A stretch of 64,000 bases of DNA. Source: Butyrivibrio sp. XPD2002. GTDB taxonomy: Bacteria > Bacillota > Clostridia > Lachnospirales > Lachnospiraceae. The translations under genes and the position numbers were made by a program. Under the pieces are notes generated by a model. The model did no database searches. It was given only the letters and a program-made list of their open reading frames with translations, and was not told where the DNA came from. The stretch lies in NCBI RefSeq assembly GCF_000423945.1, contig NZ_AUIY01000008.1, positions 124,001-188,000 on the forward strand, read 5' to 3'. Shown in pieces: positions 22,408 to 29,912 of the stretch (its first letter is position 1; every line of letters starts with the position of its first letter).

Positions 22408-23292
22408 TTATGCCACCGGTAGGATTTCCTCACATATTGCACGGATCTCTTCACTGAAAACAGTATCTTTTGGCCAGATGAAGGTAAAATCATGTTTTAC
22501 CCTAAAGTCGTCAAGGGGGATTGTTTTCAGATATCCGGACTGCAGTCCGGATGCAACCGCTGCTTTATATAAAAAGGTGATGCCACAGTCTTTTTCAATA
22601 AGGCTTATTATGGCATGCATGTTCTCCACCTGGATAAAATTCCTAAAATCACTTGTAGAATAATTGTTCAGGGCAAGAGCTCTTTCTAATATATTGCGCG
22701 TTCCTGAACCGGGTTCTCTTATAAGAATTCGCTCGGGAAAGAGATCTTTTATCACGCGCGGCTTCTGAGTGAAAGAGTGCTTTGCCGAACAGACAGAAAC
22801 GAACTCTTCTTTGCTAAAAAGCAGCGTTTCATAATCATTTTCAGGAAAATATCCTTCTACAAGTGCAAAATCTATAACACCCTCGGAGAGTTTTTTAAGA
22901 AGCTCCGATGTGTTGCCAAATGTAATCTTAAGATTAGTATCCGGGTGATTTTTTATGTAATCACTGATCGGATCAGCAATTATGTATTCTCCTATGGTCA
23001 TGGTGACACCAAAAGAGATGTCTTTTAAGCCATGGTTATTCTGTGAAAGTATTTCTTTGAGACTTTCATCATCATTTTTTATCTGATTCATTTTTTTATA
23101 CAGGAGTTTTCCGTTGTCAGTTAGAAAAAGTTTTTTTCCATCCTGAGTAAACAGCTTTGTCCCGTATTCATTTTCAAGATGATGTATGTGCTGAGAAACA
23201 GCGGGCTGAGTAATATTCAGCTCCTTAGCCGCCTTGGTGAAATTGAGGTGTCTGCAAACGCAGAGGAAAGTATCTATTCTGAAATCCAGCAT
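22408..23292 (-). CDS. LysR-type transcriptional regulator
   Basis: A 294-residue regulator. The winged HTH is at residues 1-62 (FRIDTFLCVCRHLNFTKAAKEL then TQPAVSQHIHHLE), followed by a periplasmic-binding-like effector domain (about 90-294). GGAG lies eight bases before the start. It is divergent from a YeiH-type transporter, the classical LysR layout, and probably controls it in response to a small anion. Effector not known. Confidence 0.92.
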   Translation of the reverse strand: MLDFRIDTFLCVCRHLNFTKAAKELNITQPAVSQHIHHLENEYGTKLFTQDGKKLFLTDNGKLLYKKMNQIKNDDESLKEILSQNNHGLKDISFGVTMTIGEYIIADPISDYIKNHPDTNLKITFGNTSELLKKLSEGVIDFALVEGYFPENDYETLLFSKEEFVSVCSAKHSFTQKPRVIKDLFPERILIREPGSGTRNILERALALNNYSTSDFRNFIQVENMHAIISLIEKDCGITFLYKAAVASGLQSGYLKTIPLDDFRVKHDFTFIWPKDTVFSEEIRAICEEILPVA

Positions 23293-23419
23293 AATTAGTT
23301 CTCCATAACGATAAAAAATATTTATGGTTATATAATAATATATAATTTTATCTTTTTCAAAAGACAGAATAGAATAAGACCTGCGAAATAACAGATTAGA
23401 AAGTGAGAGAGGTCTTGAG

Positions 23420-24457
23420 ATGGATTTTTTGAAAAAGAATTACATGGGAATAATAGTATGCTTCACTATTGCAGTTCCTTCATGGCTCCTGGGAAAGCGC
23501 TTCCCTGTCGTTGGCGGAGCGGTGATTGCAATCATTCTGGGCATGATAATAGCCCTGTTCTGGAATGACAAGGGGAAGGCGGCTGATGGAATAAAGTTTA
23601 CATCAAAGATAATTCTGCAGGAGGCTGTTGTCCTCCTTGGATTTGGTATGAATCTTTCGGTCGTTCTTCAGACCGGAAAACAGTCACTTCCTATAATTAT
23701 CTGCACGATTTCAACATCGCTTATCCTATCATGGATTCTTCATAAGGTTATGAATATCAAAGGAAACACAGCTACTCTTATCGGAGTTGGCTCATCAATA
23801 TGCGGCGGCTCAGCAATAGCAGCTACGGCTCCTGTCATTGATGCGGATGATGATGAAGTGGCACAGGCAATTTCTGTGATATTTTTCTTTAACGTGCTGG
23901 CAGCACTTCTTTTTCCTTCGCTGGGAAAGCTTATAGGTTTTGATATCACAACAGGAGAGGCTTTCGGTATTTTTGCGGGAACTGCAGTTAATGATACTTC
24001 TTCCGTCACTGCAGCTGCATCAACCTGGGACAGCATGTGGAACCTGGGTAGTCAGACTTTGGACAAGGCAGTTACAGTGAAGCTTACAAGGACATTAGCA
24101 ATCATTCCGATTACACTGGTTCTTGCTTATCTGAGAGCAAAGGAAGCAAAAAAGGATGGAAGCACCACCAACGGTTTTAGCTTCAGGAGAGCATTCCCGA
24201 TGTTCATAGTGTTCTTTGTTCTTGCTTCAATTATCACAACACTTTGCTTGGGAATGGGAGTACCTTCGGATATTTTTAAACCTCTTAAAGAACTTAGCAA
24301 GTTCTTTATCATAATGGCCATGGCTGCTATAGGCCTGAACAGCAACGTGATCAAGCTCATTAAATCCGGTGGAAAGCCGATACTGCTTGGTGGCTGTTGC
24401 TGGGGCGGAATAACAGTTGTAAGCCTTGTGATGCAACATGTAATGGGGATATGGTAA
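23420..24457 (+). CDS. yeiH: YeiH/UPF0324 family putative sulfate exporter
   Basis: A 345-residue membrane protein with about ten hydrophobic segments. The family signatures [18 protein letters not shown] (about residues 116-133) and [20 protein letters not shown] (about 187-206) are clear, as is the final LGGCCWGG. The family (PSE) is annotated as putative sulfate exporters. It faces a LysR gene; a YeiE-YeiH-type regulator-transporter pair is a known arrangement. Its stop is 5 bp from the convergent higA end. Substrate is inferred from the family. Confidence 0.9.
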   Translation: MDFLKKNYMGIIVCFTIAVPSWLLGKRFPVVGGAVIAIILGMIIALFWNDKGKAADGIKFTSKIILQEAVVLLGFGMNLSVVLQTGKQSLPIIICTISTSLILSWILHKVMNIKGNTATLIGVGSSICGGSAIAATAPVIDADDDEVAQAISVIFFFNVLAALLFPSLGKLIGFDITTGEAFGIFAGTAVNDTSSVTAAASTWDSMWNLGSQTLDKAVTVKLTRTLAIIPITLVLAYLRAKEAKKDGSTTNGFSFRRAFPMFIVFFVLASIITTLCLGMGVPSDIFKPLKELSKFFIIMAMAAIGLNSNVIKLIKSGGKPILLGGCCWGGITVVSLVMQHVMGIW

Positions 24458-24462
24458 ACGAT

Positions 24463-24753
24463 TCAAAATACTGTATCCAGAGGAAAAGGTATTACATTTG
24501 ATGGTTCATTTTGCTGTGCTGTCCATAGTGTTAGTTTCTGCTGCATATTCATCCAACTTTCCGGAGATGTATTAGTTGCCTTGCTTATTCTAATGGCCAT
24601 CTCCGGGCTAAGAGATACTTTCTCATTAACAAACTCTGATAACGCTTTTCTGCTTACTCCAAGCATTCTCGCCGCATCAGTAACTGAAAGATCTAGTGGT
24701 TTTAACACATCTTCAGCAAATACCTTTCCTGGATGCGTAGGTTTTCTGATCAT
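24463..24753 (-). CDS. higA: HigA-type antitoxin, XRE family, without visible toxin
   Basis: A 96-residue protein. The start MIRKPTHPGKVFAEDVLKPL is the HigA/VapI hallmark and has GGAG six bases upstream. The HTH continues TDAARMLGVSRKALSEFVNEK and SPEMAIRISKATNTSPESWMNMQ. In complete systems higB, about 90-110 residues, lies just upstream; here the upstream gene is a membrane protein, so the toxin is absent. It may be a solitary regulator or a remnant. Confidence 0.85.
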   Translation of the reverse strand: MIRKPTHPGKVFAEDVLKPLDLSVTDAARMLGVSRKALSEFVNEKVSLSPEMAIRISKATNTSPESWMNMQQKLTLWTAQQNEPSNVIPFPLDTVF

Positions 24754-24796
24754 ATCATTCTCCATTTCACTTTTCTTCTGACTCAAAGCCGGCTTT

Positions 24797-25435
24797 TCAT
24801 GCCGTCACTCTATCTCTTATCACACTGCCTATTGCTGTAACAATCATAGCTATGCAAATTACGGCTATTCCAATCCTGTCATAAGCATTATAGATTCCTT
24901 CAGAGAACTTAAGCTTAATGAATTTCTCCCAAATTGCACCGAGTATTACAAGAAGCGTGGCTCCAACAGAAGCAGCATACATACATGCCACAACCAAACT
25001 GGCAAGTATGTTTCTGCAATCATCCCTGTCGACTTTGAGAGAGTCGCAGTTGGAAACTAATATAAAGTATGTCACAGCCAGGTATGCAACGGTCACAAAT
25101 GTGGCTTTCTGCCAAGATGCACATTCAAATAAACTGTAACCTAGGCCCATGATCAGGTCAACGAACATGAGGCAGGAAAACACTATCATAGGTCCGCTGG
25201 TCTGCTGATTAAATGTAAGGAGTGCTATTAACAACTCTATCACAACAATAAGTGTTATCACGCTGAGTTTAGTTTCTCCGGGAATAATGTCTTTAAGCCC
25301 TGGAAATACCAAAAGGAGAAAAAGAGATCCTAAGAGCCCTGTCATAAAAGGTAATGCCCTTAGAAGACCAAACAAGAGTATAAAGATCACTCCCAATGCT
25401 ATGACCAACAGAATTTCAAATATTGCCGCTATCAT
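24797..25435 (-). CDS. Multi-pass membrane protein, unknown
   Basis: A 212-residue hydrophobic protein with about six membrane segments (residues 4-24, 28-45, 57-75, 80-100, 108-128, 145-165 and 185-203). Two Cys pairs are in the loops. GGAGG precedes the ATG. It lies between the RHH protein and the HigA gene in the same direction, so it belongs to the element. No family recognised. Confidence 0.65.
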   Translation of the reverse strand: MIAAIFEILLVIALGVIFILLFGLLRALPFMTGLLGSLFLLLVFPGLKDIIPGETKLSVITLIVVIELLIALLTFNQQTSGPMIVFSCLMFVDLIMGLGYSLFECASWQKATFVTVAYLAVTYFILVSNCDSLKVDRDDCRNILASLVVACMYAASVGATLLVILGAIWEKFIKLKFSEGIYNAYDRIGIAVICIAMIVTAIGSVIRDRVTA

Positions 25436-25470
25436 TTATGCCTCCATTCTATGACCAAAGCCCTTGGCCA

Positions 25471-25911
25471 TCATTTGCTGTTTTTCTTTTGTTTATACAG
25501 TTTGTTACAGTAGACAGCAGCTCTTGAAGCAGATTTAAACTCTTCTACACCGTTTCTTTCAATCACAGCCCTCTCGATGCCTTTGGCATTTCCCTGCTTG
25601 ACTGCTTCTGTGAACATCTTGCCAAGGCGGGATCTGACCTGAGCCGGTGACTCTTTTATCTCGTATTCAATAAGAACATCGTTTACACCTGCGAAGGTCG
25701 GAAGATCTGCCAGGACGAATTCTGCTTTCATTGTTTTGGCCTCAGCGATCATGTTGTTGATGGCAAGTGTATAGTCGTAGACAGTTCTTTTGCCGAACTT
25801 CTCCTCCAACATATCGCAGATGTAGTAGTTGACGGTTACGTTCTCCTTCTTGGCTGCTTTCTCAATCTGATCATATAATTCCTGTGTGATTGCTAAATTA
25901 ACTCTTGGCAT
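25471..25911 (-). CDS. Ribbon-helix-helix (CopG-like) DNA-binding protein
   Basis: A 146-residue protein. The first 45 residues (RVNLAITQELYDQIEKAAKKE then YICDMLEEKFG) form a ribbon-helix-helix DNA-binding domain. The remainder is helical and charged. The start MPRVNLAI has GGAGG eight bases upstream. A consensus promoter flanked by ATGAGTGTTGT direct repeats lies 14-74 bp upstream, which suits autorepression. It lies next to repA and may act as a copy-number or partition regulator; that is inference. Confidence 0.75.
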   Translation of the reverse strand: MPRVNLAITQELYDQIEKAAKKENVTVNYYICDMLEEKFGKRTVYDYTLAINNMIAEAKTMKAEFVLADLPTFAGVNDVLIEYEIKESPAQVRSRLGKMFTEAVKQGNAKGIERAVIERNGVEEFKSASRAAVYCNKLYKQKKNSK

Positions 25912-25924
25912 ATCTTTTCCCTCC

Positions 25925-25985
25925 ATGAGTGTTGTTTTATGTTCACTTACAGTTAAATTATATGAGTGTTGTACAATGTTGTCAA
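25925..25985 (-). promoter_or_regulatory. Promoter with direct-repeat operators upstream of the RHH gene
   Basis: Minus strand TTGACA (25980-25985), 17 bp, TATAAT (25957-25962): a full consensus. ATGAGTGTTGT occurs at 25925-25935 and 25962-25972, one overlapping the spacer next to the -10 box and one near the start codon. Confidence 0.8.
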
Positions 25986-25993
25986 TATAACGA

Positions 25994-26938
25994 TCATGTG
26001 CCGTACATGTTGTGGTTAACCTCTGCCTGATAGTAACTGCTCATGGTAGAAGGAGCATTAAACAGGGCTGCAAGCATGTAGTTCTTGATGTGGGTGATCT
26101 TGGTGGTGTTACTCTTAAGGCAGTCGATCACGTACTCAAGGTGCATGTGGTTGAGCTTTAAGAACTTGGACTTCACCAGATCCTTGGGATACTCGTTCTT
26201 GGCAATCCAGATTGTCTTCCGGGTGGAAAGAACTGTCTCAAGAATCAGGTCAAAGACTCCCTCAAGATCATCCCTGTATTCCGGATGACGCTCTATCATG
26301 GCATCCATATCGAGGTTTTCTCTGAGAATCTCATAATACGCTCTGTAGTCATCATTCAGATCCGGCTCCATCGATGTGATATGATTTGTTATTTTAACTA
26401 AGTTAGTATTATTAGTATTAATATAATTAGGGTTGGTTTTTCCCATGTCTAGACCTTGGTTTTTCCCATCTCTAGACATTGGTTTTTCAAAGGTCTTGAC
26501 CTTGGTTTTTCCCATGTCTGAAACATTATCATTTTGTTCAGACATTGGTTTTTCCCGGGTCTGAACTTCTTCTGGATCTTCCTCAACGAAGTCCTTCAAG
26601 TACAATAAAGCTGCTTTTCCCTGGCCCTGCTTCTTGCGTTCCATGAGCCCTATAGCCTCCAGCTCCTTAAAAAGATTTATAGCCTTATTCTCCTTACAGC
26701 CTAGCATTTCCATGGCTTCCTGCTGAGAATATATGATAAATGCTCTATTTTCGCTATCTATCCACTTGTTTTTCTGCGAAATCGACATTCTATCCAGCAT
26801 CAGGCCATACAGGATCTTGGCATCAGAGCTCATATTTCTGAATATCTTATTTGTAAAAAGAAGCTTAGGCAGCCTGTAATAAGCATGCATTTCAGATTCC
26901 TGACCATAAAAATAGTCAAATGTTATCTTGTCGCTCAA
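25994..26938 (-). CDS. repA: RepA_N-type replication initiator with DUF6017-like C-terminus
   Basis: About 314 residues. The initiator domain begins DKITFDYFYGQESEMHAYYR and continues SSDAKILYGLMLDRMS; the C-terminal domain ends KNYMLAALFNAPSTMSSYYQ then VNHNMY, as in the left RepA. I place the start at a TTG because GGAGGAG lies nine bases before it; an ATG 18 bp upstream (26956) is the alternative. The linker is encoded by tandem 23-bp repeats, the probable origin. It follows a second, single-domain RepA relative. It should drive autonomous replication of the excised element. Confidence 0.88.
   Translation of the reverse strand: MSDKITFDYFYGQESEMHAYYRLPKLLFTNKIFRNMSSDAKILYGLMLDRMSISQKNKWIDSENRAFIIYSQQEAMEMLGCKENKAINLFKELEAIGLMERKKQGQGKAALLYLKDFVEEDPEEVQTREKPMSEQNDNVSDMGKTKVKTFEKPMSRDGKNQGLDMGKTNPNYINTNNTNLVKITNHITSMEPDLNDDYRAYYEILRENLDMDAMIERHPEYRDDLEGVFDLILETVLSTRKTIWIAKNEYPKDLVKSKFLKLNHMHLEYVIDCLKSNTTKITHIKNYMLAALFNAPSTMSSYYQAEVNHNMYGT
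26433..26567 (-). repeat. 23-bp iterons inside repA (four tandem plus one)
   Basis: Units with TTGGTTTTTCCCATGTCT start at 26433, 26456, 26479 and 26502 (exact 23-bp spacing), and a further copy starts at 26545. They encode the repetitive linker of RepA. Equivalent repeats are at 1524-1615 in the other repA, with the shared core TTTTnnCATGTCT. Confidence 0.85.
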
Positions 26939-27006
26939 AGCTCTTTTCTCCTCCATTCAATGACTTTCTACGACGTCCTATGACGTATAGTGGTGCAATA
27001 TTTGCA

Positions 27007-27372
27007 CTACCCAATCAGCTGAAAAATCTTTTGTCTGTTGAAATTCTTGACGTAGATCTTATTGGGCTTTCCCTTTTCCTGTAGTCGCAATATAAGTCCA
27101 ATGTCCTCAAGCTCTTTCATACAGTCGATTACTGTGTGCCTGGAAAAGCCAATGTCTTCTTCCAATTTTCTCAGTGGATAAAGAATATACACCCGGTTCT
27201 GCTCATCATACCAGCTGTGCCTTTTGGCTTCACGCATTCTGTCAAGAAGCACTGCGTACATAAGCTTGGCTCCGGGAGACAGGGAAGAAAACACCTTCCC
27301 TGTCAGAAGCTCCTTGGGAATCTCCACTGAAGCAAACTGTGCTGACTGCGCACCATAAAAGTATTCCATCAT
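27007..27372 (-). CDS. Single-domain RepA_N-like protein
   Basis: A 121-residue protein with only the initiator winged-helix domain (MMEYFYGAQSAQFASVEIPK then SPGAKLMYAVLLDRM and VYILYPLRKLEEDIGFSRHT). It lacks the C-terminal domain of the two full RepA proteins. Its ATG is 2 bp beyond the parB stop, so they are coupled. It may compete with RepA for origin binding and thus regulate copy number, or be a truncated duplicate. It starts with MM; the second Met is also possible. Confidence 0.75.
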   Translation of the reverse strand: MMEYFYGAQSAQFASVEIPKELLTGKVFSSLSPGAKLMYAVLLDRMREAKRHSWYDEQNRVYILYPLRKLEEDIGFSRHTVIDCMKELEDIGLILRLQEKGKPNKIYVKNFNRQKIFQLIG

Positions 27373-27374
27373 TA

Positions 27375-28283
27375 TTAAGTGTCCTCGCTTTCGTGAGTTC
27401 TTTTCCATTCCTCCAGTAGACTGATCATGATCCTCTCGATCTCAGACTGAGAGTAGTAAGCAGGAAAGTACTTGTTGAGCTTTCTTTCGTTAAACGTAAC
27501 TTTCTTCTTTATCTGAGGCGTGGCTCTCTTCTGTATAAGGATGTCTATCATCTGTTCCTGGGTGAGAGAGTCATCATCACGATATTGGCGGAGATCCATG
27601 AGCTGTTCCTGCTTGATCATGCCGTTTTCATGGATGTATTCCCAGAGCCATTGTTGGTAGGTGTGGTTGAAATAGGAGATCTCTACTGCTACAGATACTG
27701 CAAGCCTTCCTTCGTCAACCATGTCTAAAAGCTTTGGAATTAAGTACGTGAGACGAACGTACCTTTGCACTTGAGTTCCGCTAACTCCAGCTGCTTCACC
27801 AACTATATCAGCTGCTTCTAACTTCCCCCCAACTTGGGGGGAAGTTGTTCTCCGTGATCCTTGATGTTTAATTGCATCAAGTTTCATCTTATATGCAAAA
27901 GCCTTCTCACTCGGAAGTATCTCTTCCCTCTGCATATTTGCATTAACCATGGCAATTGTGGCATCATCATTGGTCATTTCCTTAATGATTGCAGGAATCT
28001 TCCTAAGTCCGGCTCTTTTTGCCGCATGAAGACGTCTGTGCCCTGAGATCATCTCATAATTGCCCTCATCATCCGGTCTTACAAGAACCGGAGTGAGAAC
28101 ACCGCTTTCCTTGATGCTCTCAACAAGCTCATCCATCTTTTCATCATCTACAACTCTGAAAGGATGATTCTCGAAAGGATAAATTGTCATAACATCAAGA
28201 TCTACAGTTCCCTCCATGCTTGGAACACCCAGGAGCTCATCAATACTAGATAGCTTTACTTTCTGTCCAACTCTTTGTGCCAT
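27375..28283 (-). CDS. parB: ParB-like partition protein (right element)
   Basis: A 302-residue DNA-binding protein. The ParB/Srx box is at about residues 30-120 (YPFENHPFRVVDDEKMDELV, GYEMISGHRRLHAAKRAGL), followed by a HTH (VGEAAGVSGTQVQRYVRLTYL at about 165-185) and a C-terminal dimer region. GHRR and the NxNxxRE motif (VNANMQREE) mark the CTP-binding ParB fold. It overlaps parA by 38 bp. A perfect 27-bp palindrome lies within the gene. It should pair with ParA at 28246 to segregate the element. Confidence 0.92.
   Translation of the reverse strand: MAQRVGQKVKLSSIDELLGVPSMEGTVDLDVMTIYPFENHPFRVVDDEKMDELVESIKESGVLTPVLVRPDDEGNYEMISGHRRLHAAKRAGLRKIPAIIKEMTNDDATIAMVNANMQREEILPSEKAFAYKMKLDAIKHQGSRRTTSPQVGGKLEAADIVGEAAGVSGTQVQRYVRLTYLIPKLLDMVDEGRLAVSVAVEISYFNHTYQQWLWEYIHENGMIKQEQLMDLRQYRDDDSLTQEQMIDILIQKRATPQIKKKVTFNERKLNKYFPAYYSQSEIERIMISLLEEWKRTHESEDT
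27820..27846. promoter_or_regulatory. 27-bp perfect palindrome inside parB, candidate parS
   Basis: Arms AACTTCCCCCCA (27820-27831) and TGGGGGGAAGTT (27835-27846) are exact complements around a 3-base centre. ParB proteins bind palindromic parS sites close to par genes. The encoded residues (SPQVGGKLEA) precede the HTH. A stem in the mRNA is the alternative meaning. Confidence 0.55.
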
Positions 28284-29058
28284 TGTCCATTACCTCCCTT
28301 ATGAATGATGTGTAAGCAAATGCTGCTTTTCCTTTTGGATCATATACATATAGACTGCTTCCAGAAGCGCTTATTTCAGCAGCCCTTACAGATAACGGGA
28401 TCTCTGTCTCAAAAACATTTATACTTGATGAATAAGCTTCGTAAATCTGCGCAGAAATGTCTTTTGCATAATTGGTCCTATTATCTACCATAGTGATGAG
28501 AATTCCGTCGATTTCGAGCTTGGGATTGAGCTGGCGCTTAACTCTTCCTATAGTCTTTATAAGCTGCTGAAGCCCCTTTACAGGAAGATATGCGGCCTGG
28601 CATGGAATAATTACCGAATCCGCGCACGCAAGGGCATTTATGGTCATCATTCCAAGAGAAGGCATGCAATCAATAATAATGAAGTCATATACTTCTCTGG
28701 CCTTGTCTACATACTCTTTGAGGATTGTCTCCCTGCTGATAACTCCTGTCATGCTGATTTCCAAACTTGAGAGCTCAATATTTCCCGGCATAAGATCTAC
28801 ACCTTCAGGATGATGAATGAGGCCTCTTGCTACATCTACAGGCTCATCATTGATAATGCTCACAAGCGCTGTGGCAAGAGAATAATCAAGTCTGTCCGGT
28901 TCATCACAGCCAAGACTGATTGACATACTGCCCTGAGGATCCGCGTCGATCATAAGAACCTTATAGCCTTCTCTTGCAAGACCAATACCTAGATTTACAC
29001 TGGTGACTGTTTTTCCCACACCGCCTTTCTGGTTTGCTACGCTGAAAACCTTACTCAT
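28246..29058 (-). CDS. parA: ParA family partition ATPase (right element)
   Basis: A 270-residue ParA/Soj-type ATPase. The deviant Walker A is NQKGGVGKTV (residues 9-18), followed by IDADPQGS and the IDCMPSLG box. GGAGGAC lies eight bases before the ATG. It overlaps the DUF6462 gene by 8 bp and parB by 38 bp, so DUF6462-parA-parB-repA' are one transcript. It is a diverged paralogue of the ParA at 166-987, which suggests two compatible partition systems in tandem. Confidence 0.93.
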   Translation of the reverse strand: MSKVFSVANQKGGVGKTVTSVNLGIGLAREGYKVLMIDADPQGSMSISLGCDEPDRLDYSLATALVSIINDEPVDVARGLIHHPEGVDLMPGNIELSSLEISMTGVISRETILKEYVDKAREVYDFIIIDCMPSLGMMTINALACADSVIIPCQAAYLPVKGLQQLIKTIGRVKRQLNPKLEIDGILITMVDNRTNYAKDISAQIYEAYSSSINVFETEIPLSVRAAEISASGSSLYVYDPKGKAAFAYTSFIREVMDNGTKSWTESKAI

Positions 29059-29530
29059 AAAAATCGTCCTCCTCCCAACATGATTCTATAAACTCATCAA
29101 TTTTTTCCGTGTTACACAGAACAACTCCTCTGACCTTCCTTGTGGCTCTTGCATCCTTAGCCAGTTTTTCGAAAGTATGAAGCCCCATTGAGTAGAGCTC
29201 AGCGCCTTCCTGGTAACGCACATATTTCTTTTTTCCCTTTTTAACCATTTCCTCCAGGTTAGGGACAATTCGTCTTTTAGGCATTTCCTTGTTCTCCTTT
29301 ACTGTTTCCTCGTACCGGCAATTATCTTCAATAAATTTTTCATAGATGTCCTGATCTACCAGTACCCGTTGTCTGATCATCCTATTGGCCCCGGCTTCCT
29401 TTACTGAGTTTACGAAACTCCAATAAGGAATGCTGTAGAGCCTTGCACCATCTTCGTAGGTGACGAAATTATGCAGTTTTCCCTTGAAATACTTATCAAG
29501 ATCCGGTGGAGAATTTGATTTGTGAACCAT
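29051..29530 (-). CDS. Tandem DUF6462 DNA-binding protein
   Basis: A 159-residue protein with two DUF6462 units: residues about 12-72 (FVTYEDGARLYSIPYWSFVN) and 82-150 (KKKYVRYQEGAELYSMGLHT). The second closely matches the single-domain protein at 5303-5536. The unit resembles an excisionase-type winged helix. It heads the parA operon, so a regulator of partition/replication or a DNA-bending excision factor are both possible. A terminator-like hairpin is in its leader. Duplication of the domain is unusual in this family in my experience, but I cannot check. Confidence 0.75.
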   Translation of the reverse strand: MVHKSNSPPDLDKYFKGKLHNFVTYEDGARLYSIPYWSFVNSVKEAGANRMIRQRVLVDQDIYEKFIEDNCRYEETVKENKEMPKRRIVPNLEEMVKKGKKKYVRYQEGAELYSMGLHTFEKLAKDARATRKVRGVVLCNTEKIDEFIESCWEEDDFYE

Positions 29531-29581
29531 CTTGTAACCTCCTTTTGGGTGTTACGAGATGTAAAACGAATGAAATGAACT

Positions 29582-29626
29582 AAAAAGATAAAAAGCCACA
29601 TTCCTTGATGAAAAGAAATGTGGCTT
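29582..29626 (-). terminator. Terminator-like hairpin in the par operon leader
   Basis: AAGCCACATT and AATGTGGCTT (29593-29602 and 29617-29626) form a 10-bp stem, followed on the minus strand by TTTATCTTTTT. It lies 50-60 bp before the start of the DUF6462 gene and may attenuate the par operon. Confidence 0.65.
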
Positions 29627-29767
29627 AAAATGCAGATTTTCTATTAAAAGATTGAAATTATATCAAAAATACGCCGCTAAAACTGTTTCTAAAAATGAAC
29701 CGACTATTCCTCAGGGCCTTGACCAACCCCAAAATTCGTCATAGCGCGTCCTTTGATTTCTCGATTA

Positions 29768-29786
29768 TTATCCATAGAACGTCGTA
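29768..29786. repeat. Candidate integrase arm-type repeat (right copy)
   Basis: TTATCCATAGAACGTCGTA matches 3642-3660 in the same orientation with two mismatches. The rest of 29531-29885 has no gene; it is the right end of the element and includes CATAGCGCGTC at 29740. Confidence 0.5.
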
Positions 29787-29885
29787 TAGCTCCGTAGGAG
29801 TCCAATGAAGGAACTGTCAAAAAGTTGCCTGATTGGACGAATATGGACTCCTATGGATTCCCTGTACTTTCTAAGACGCACTATA

Positions 29886-29912
29886 TTACTTGCTCGACTT
29901 CAAGGTCGGGAA
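29886..29912 (-). other. Candidate att site at the 3' end of lysS (right end)
   Basis: The last codons of lysS (FPTLKSSK, stop). GTCGGGAA at 29905-29912 is identical to 3558-3565. The distance between the two cores, 26,347 bp, is the proposed size of the inserted element. The exact crossover cannot be resolved by eye. Confidence 0.6.
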
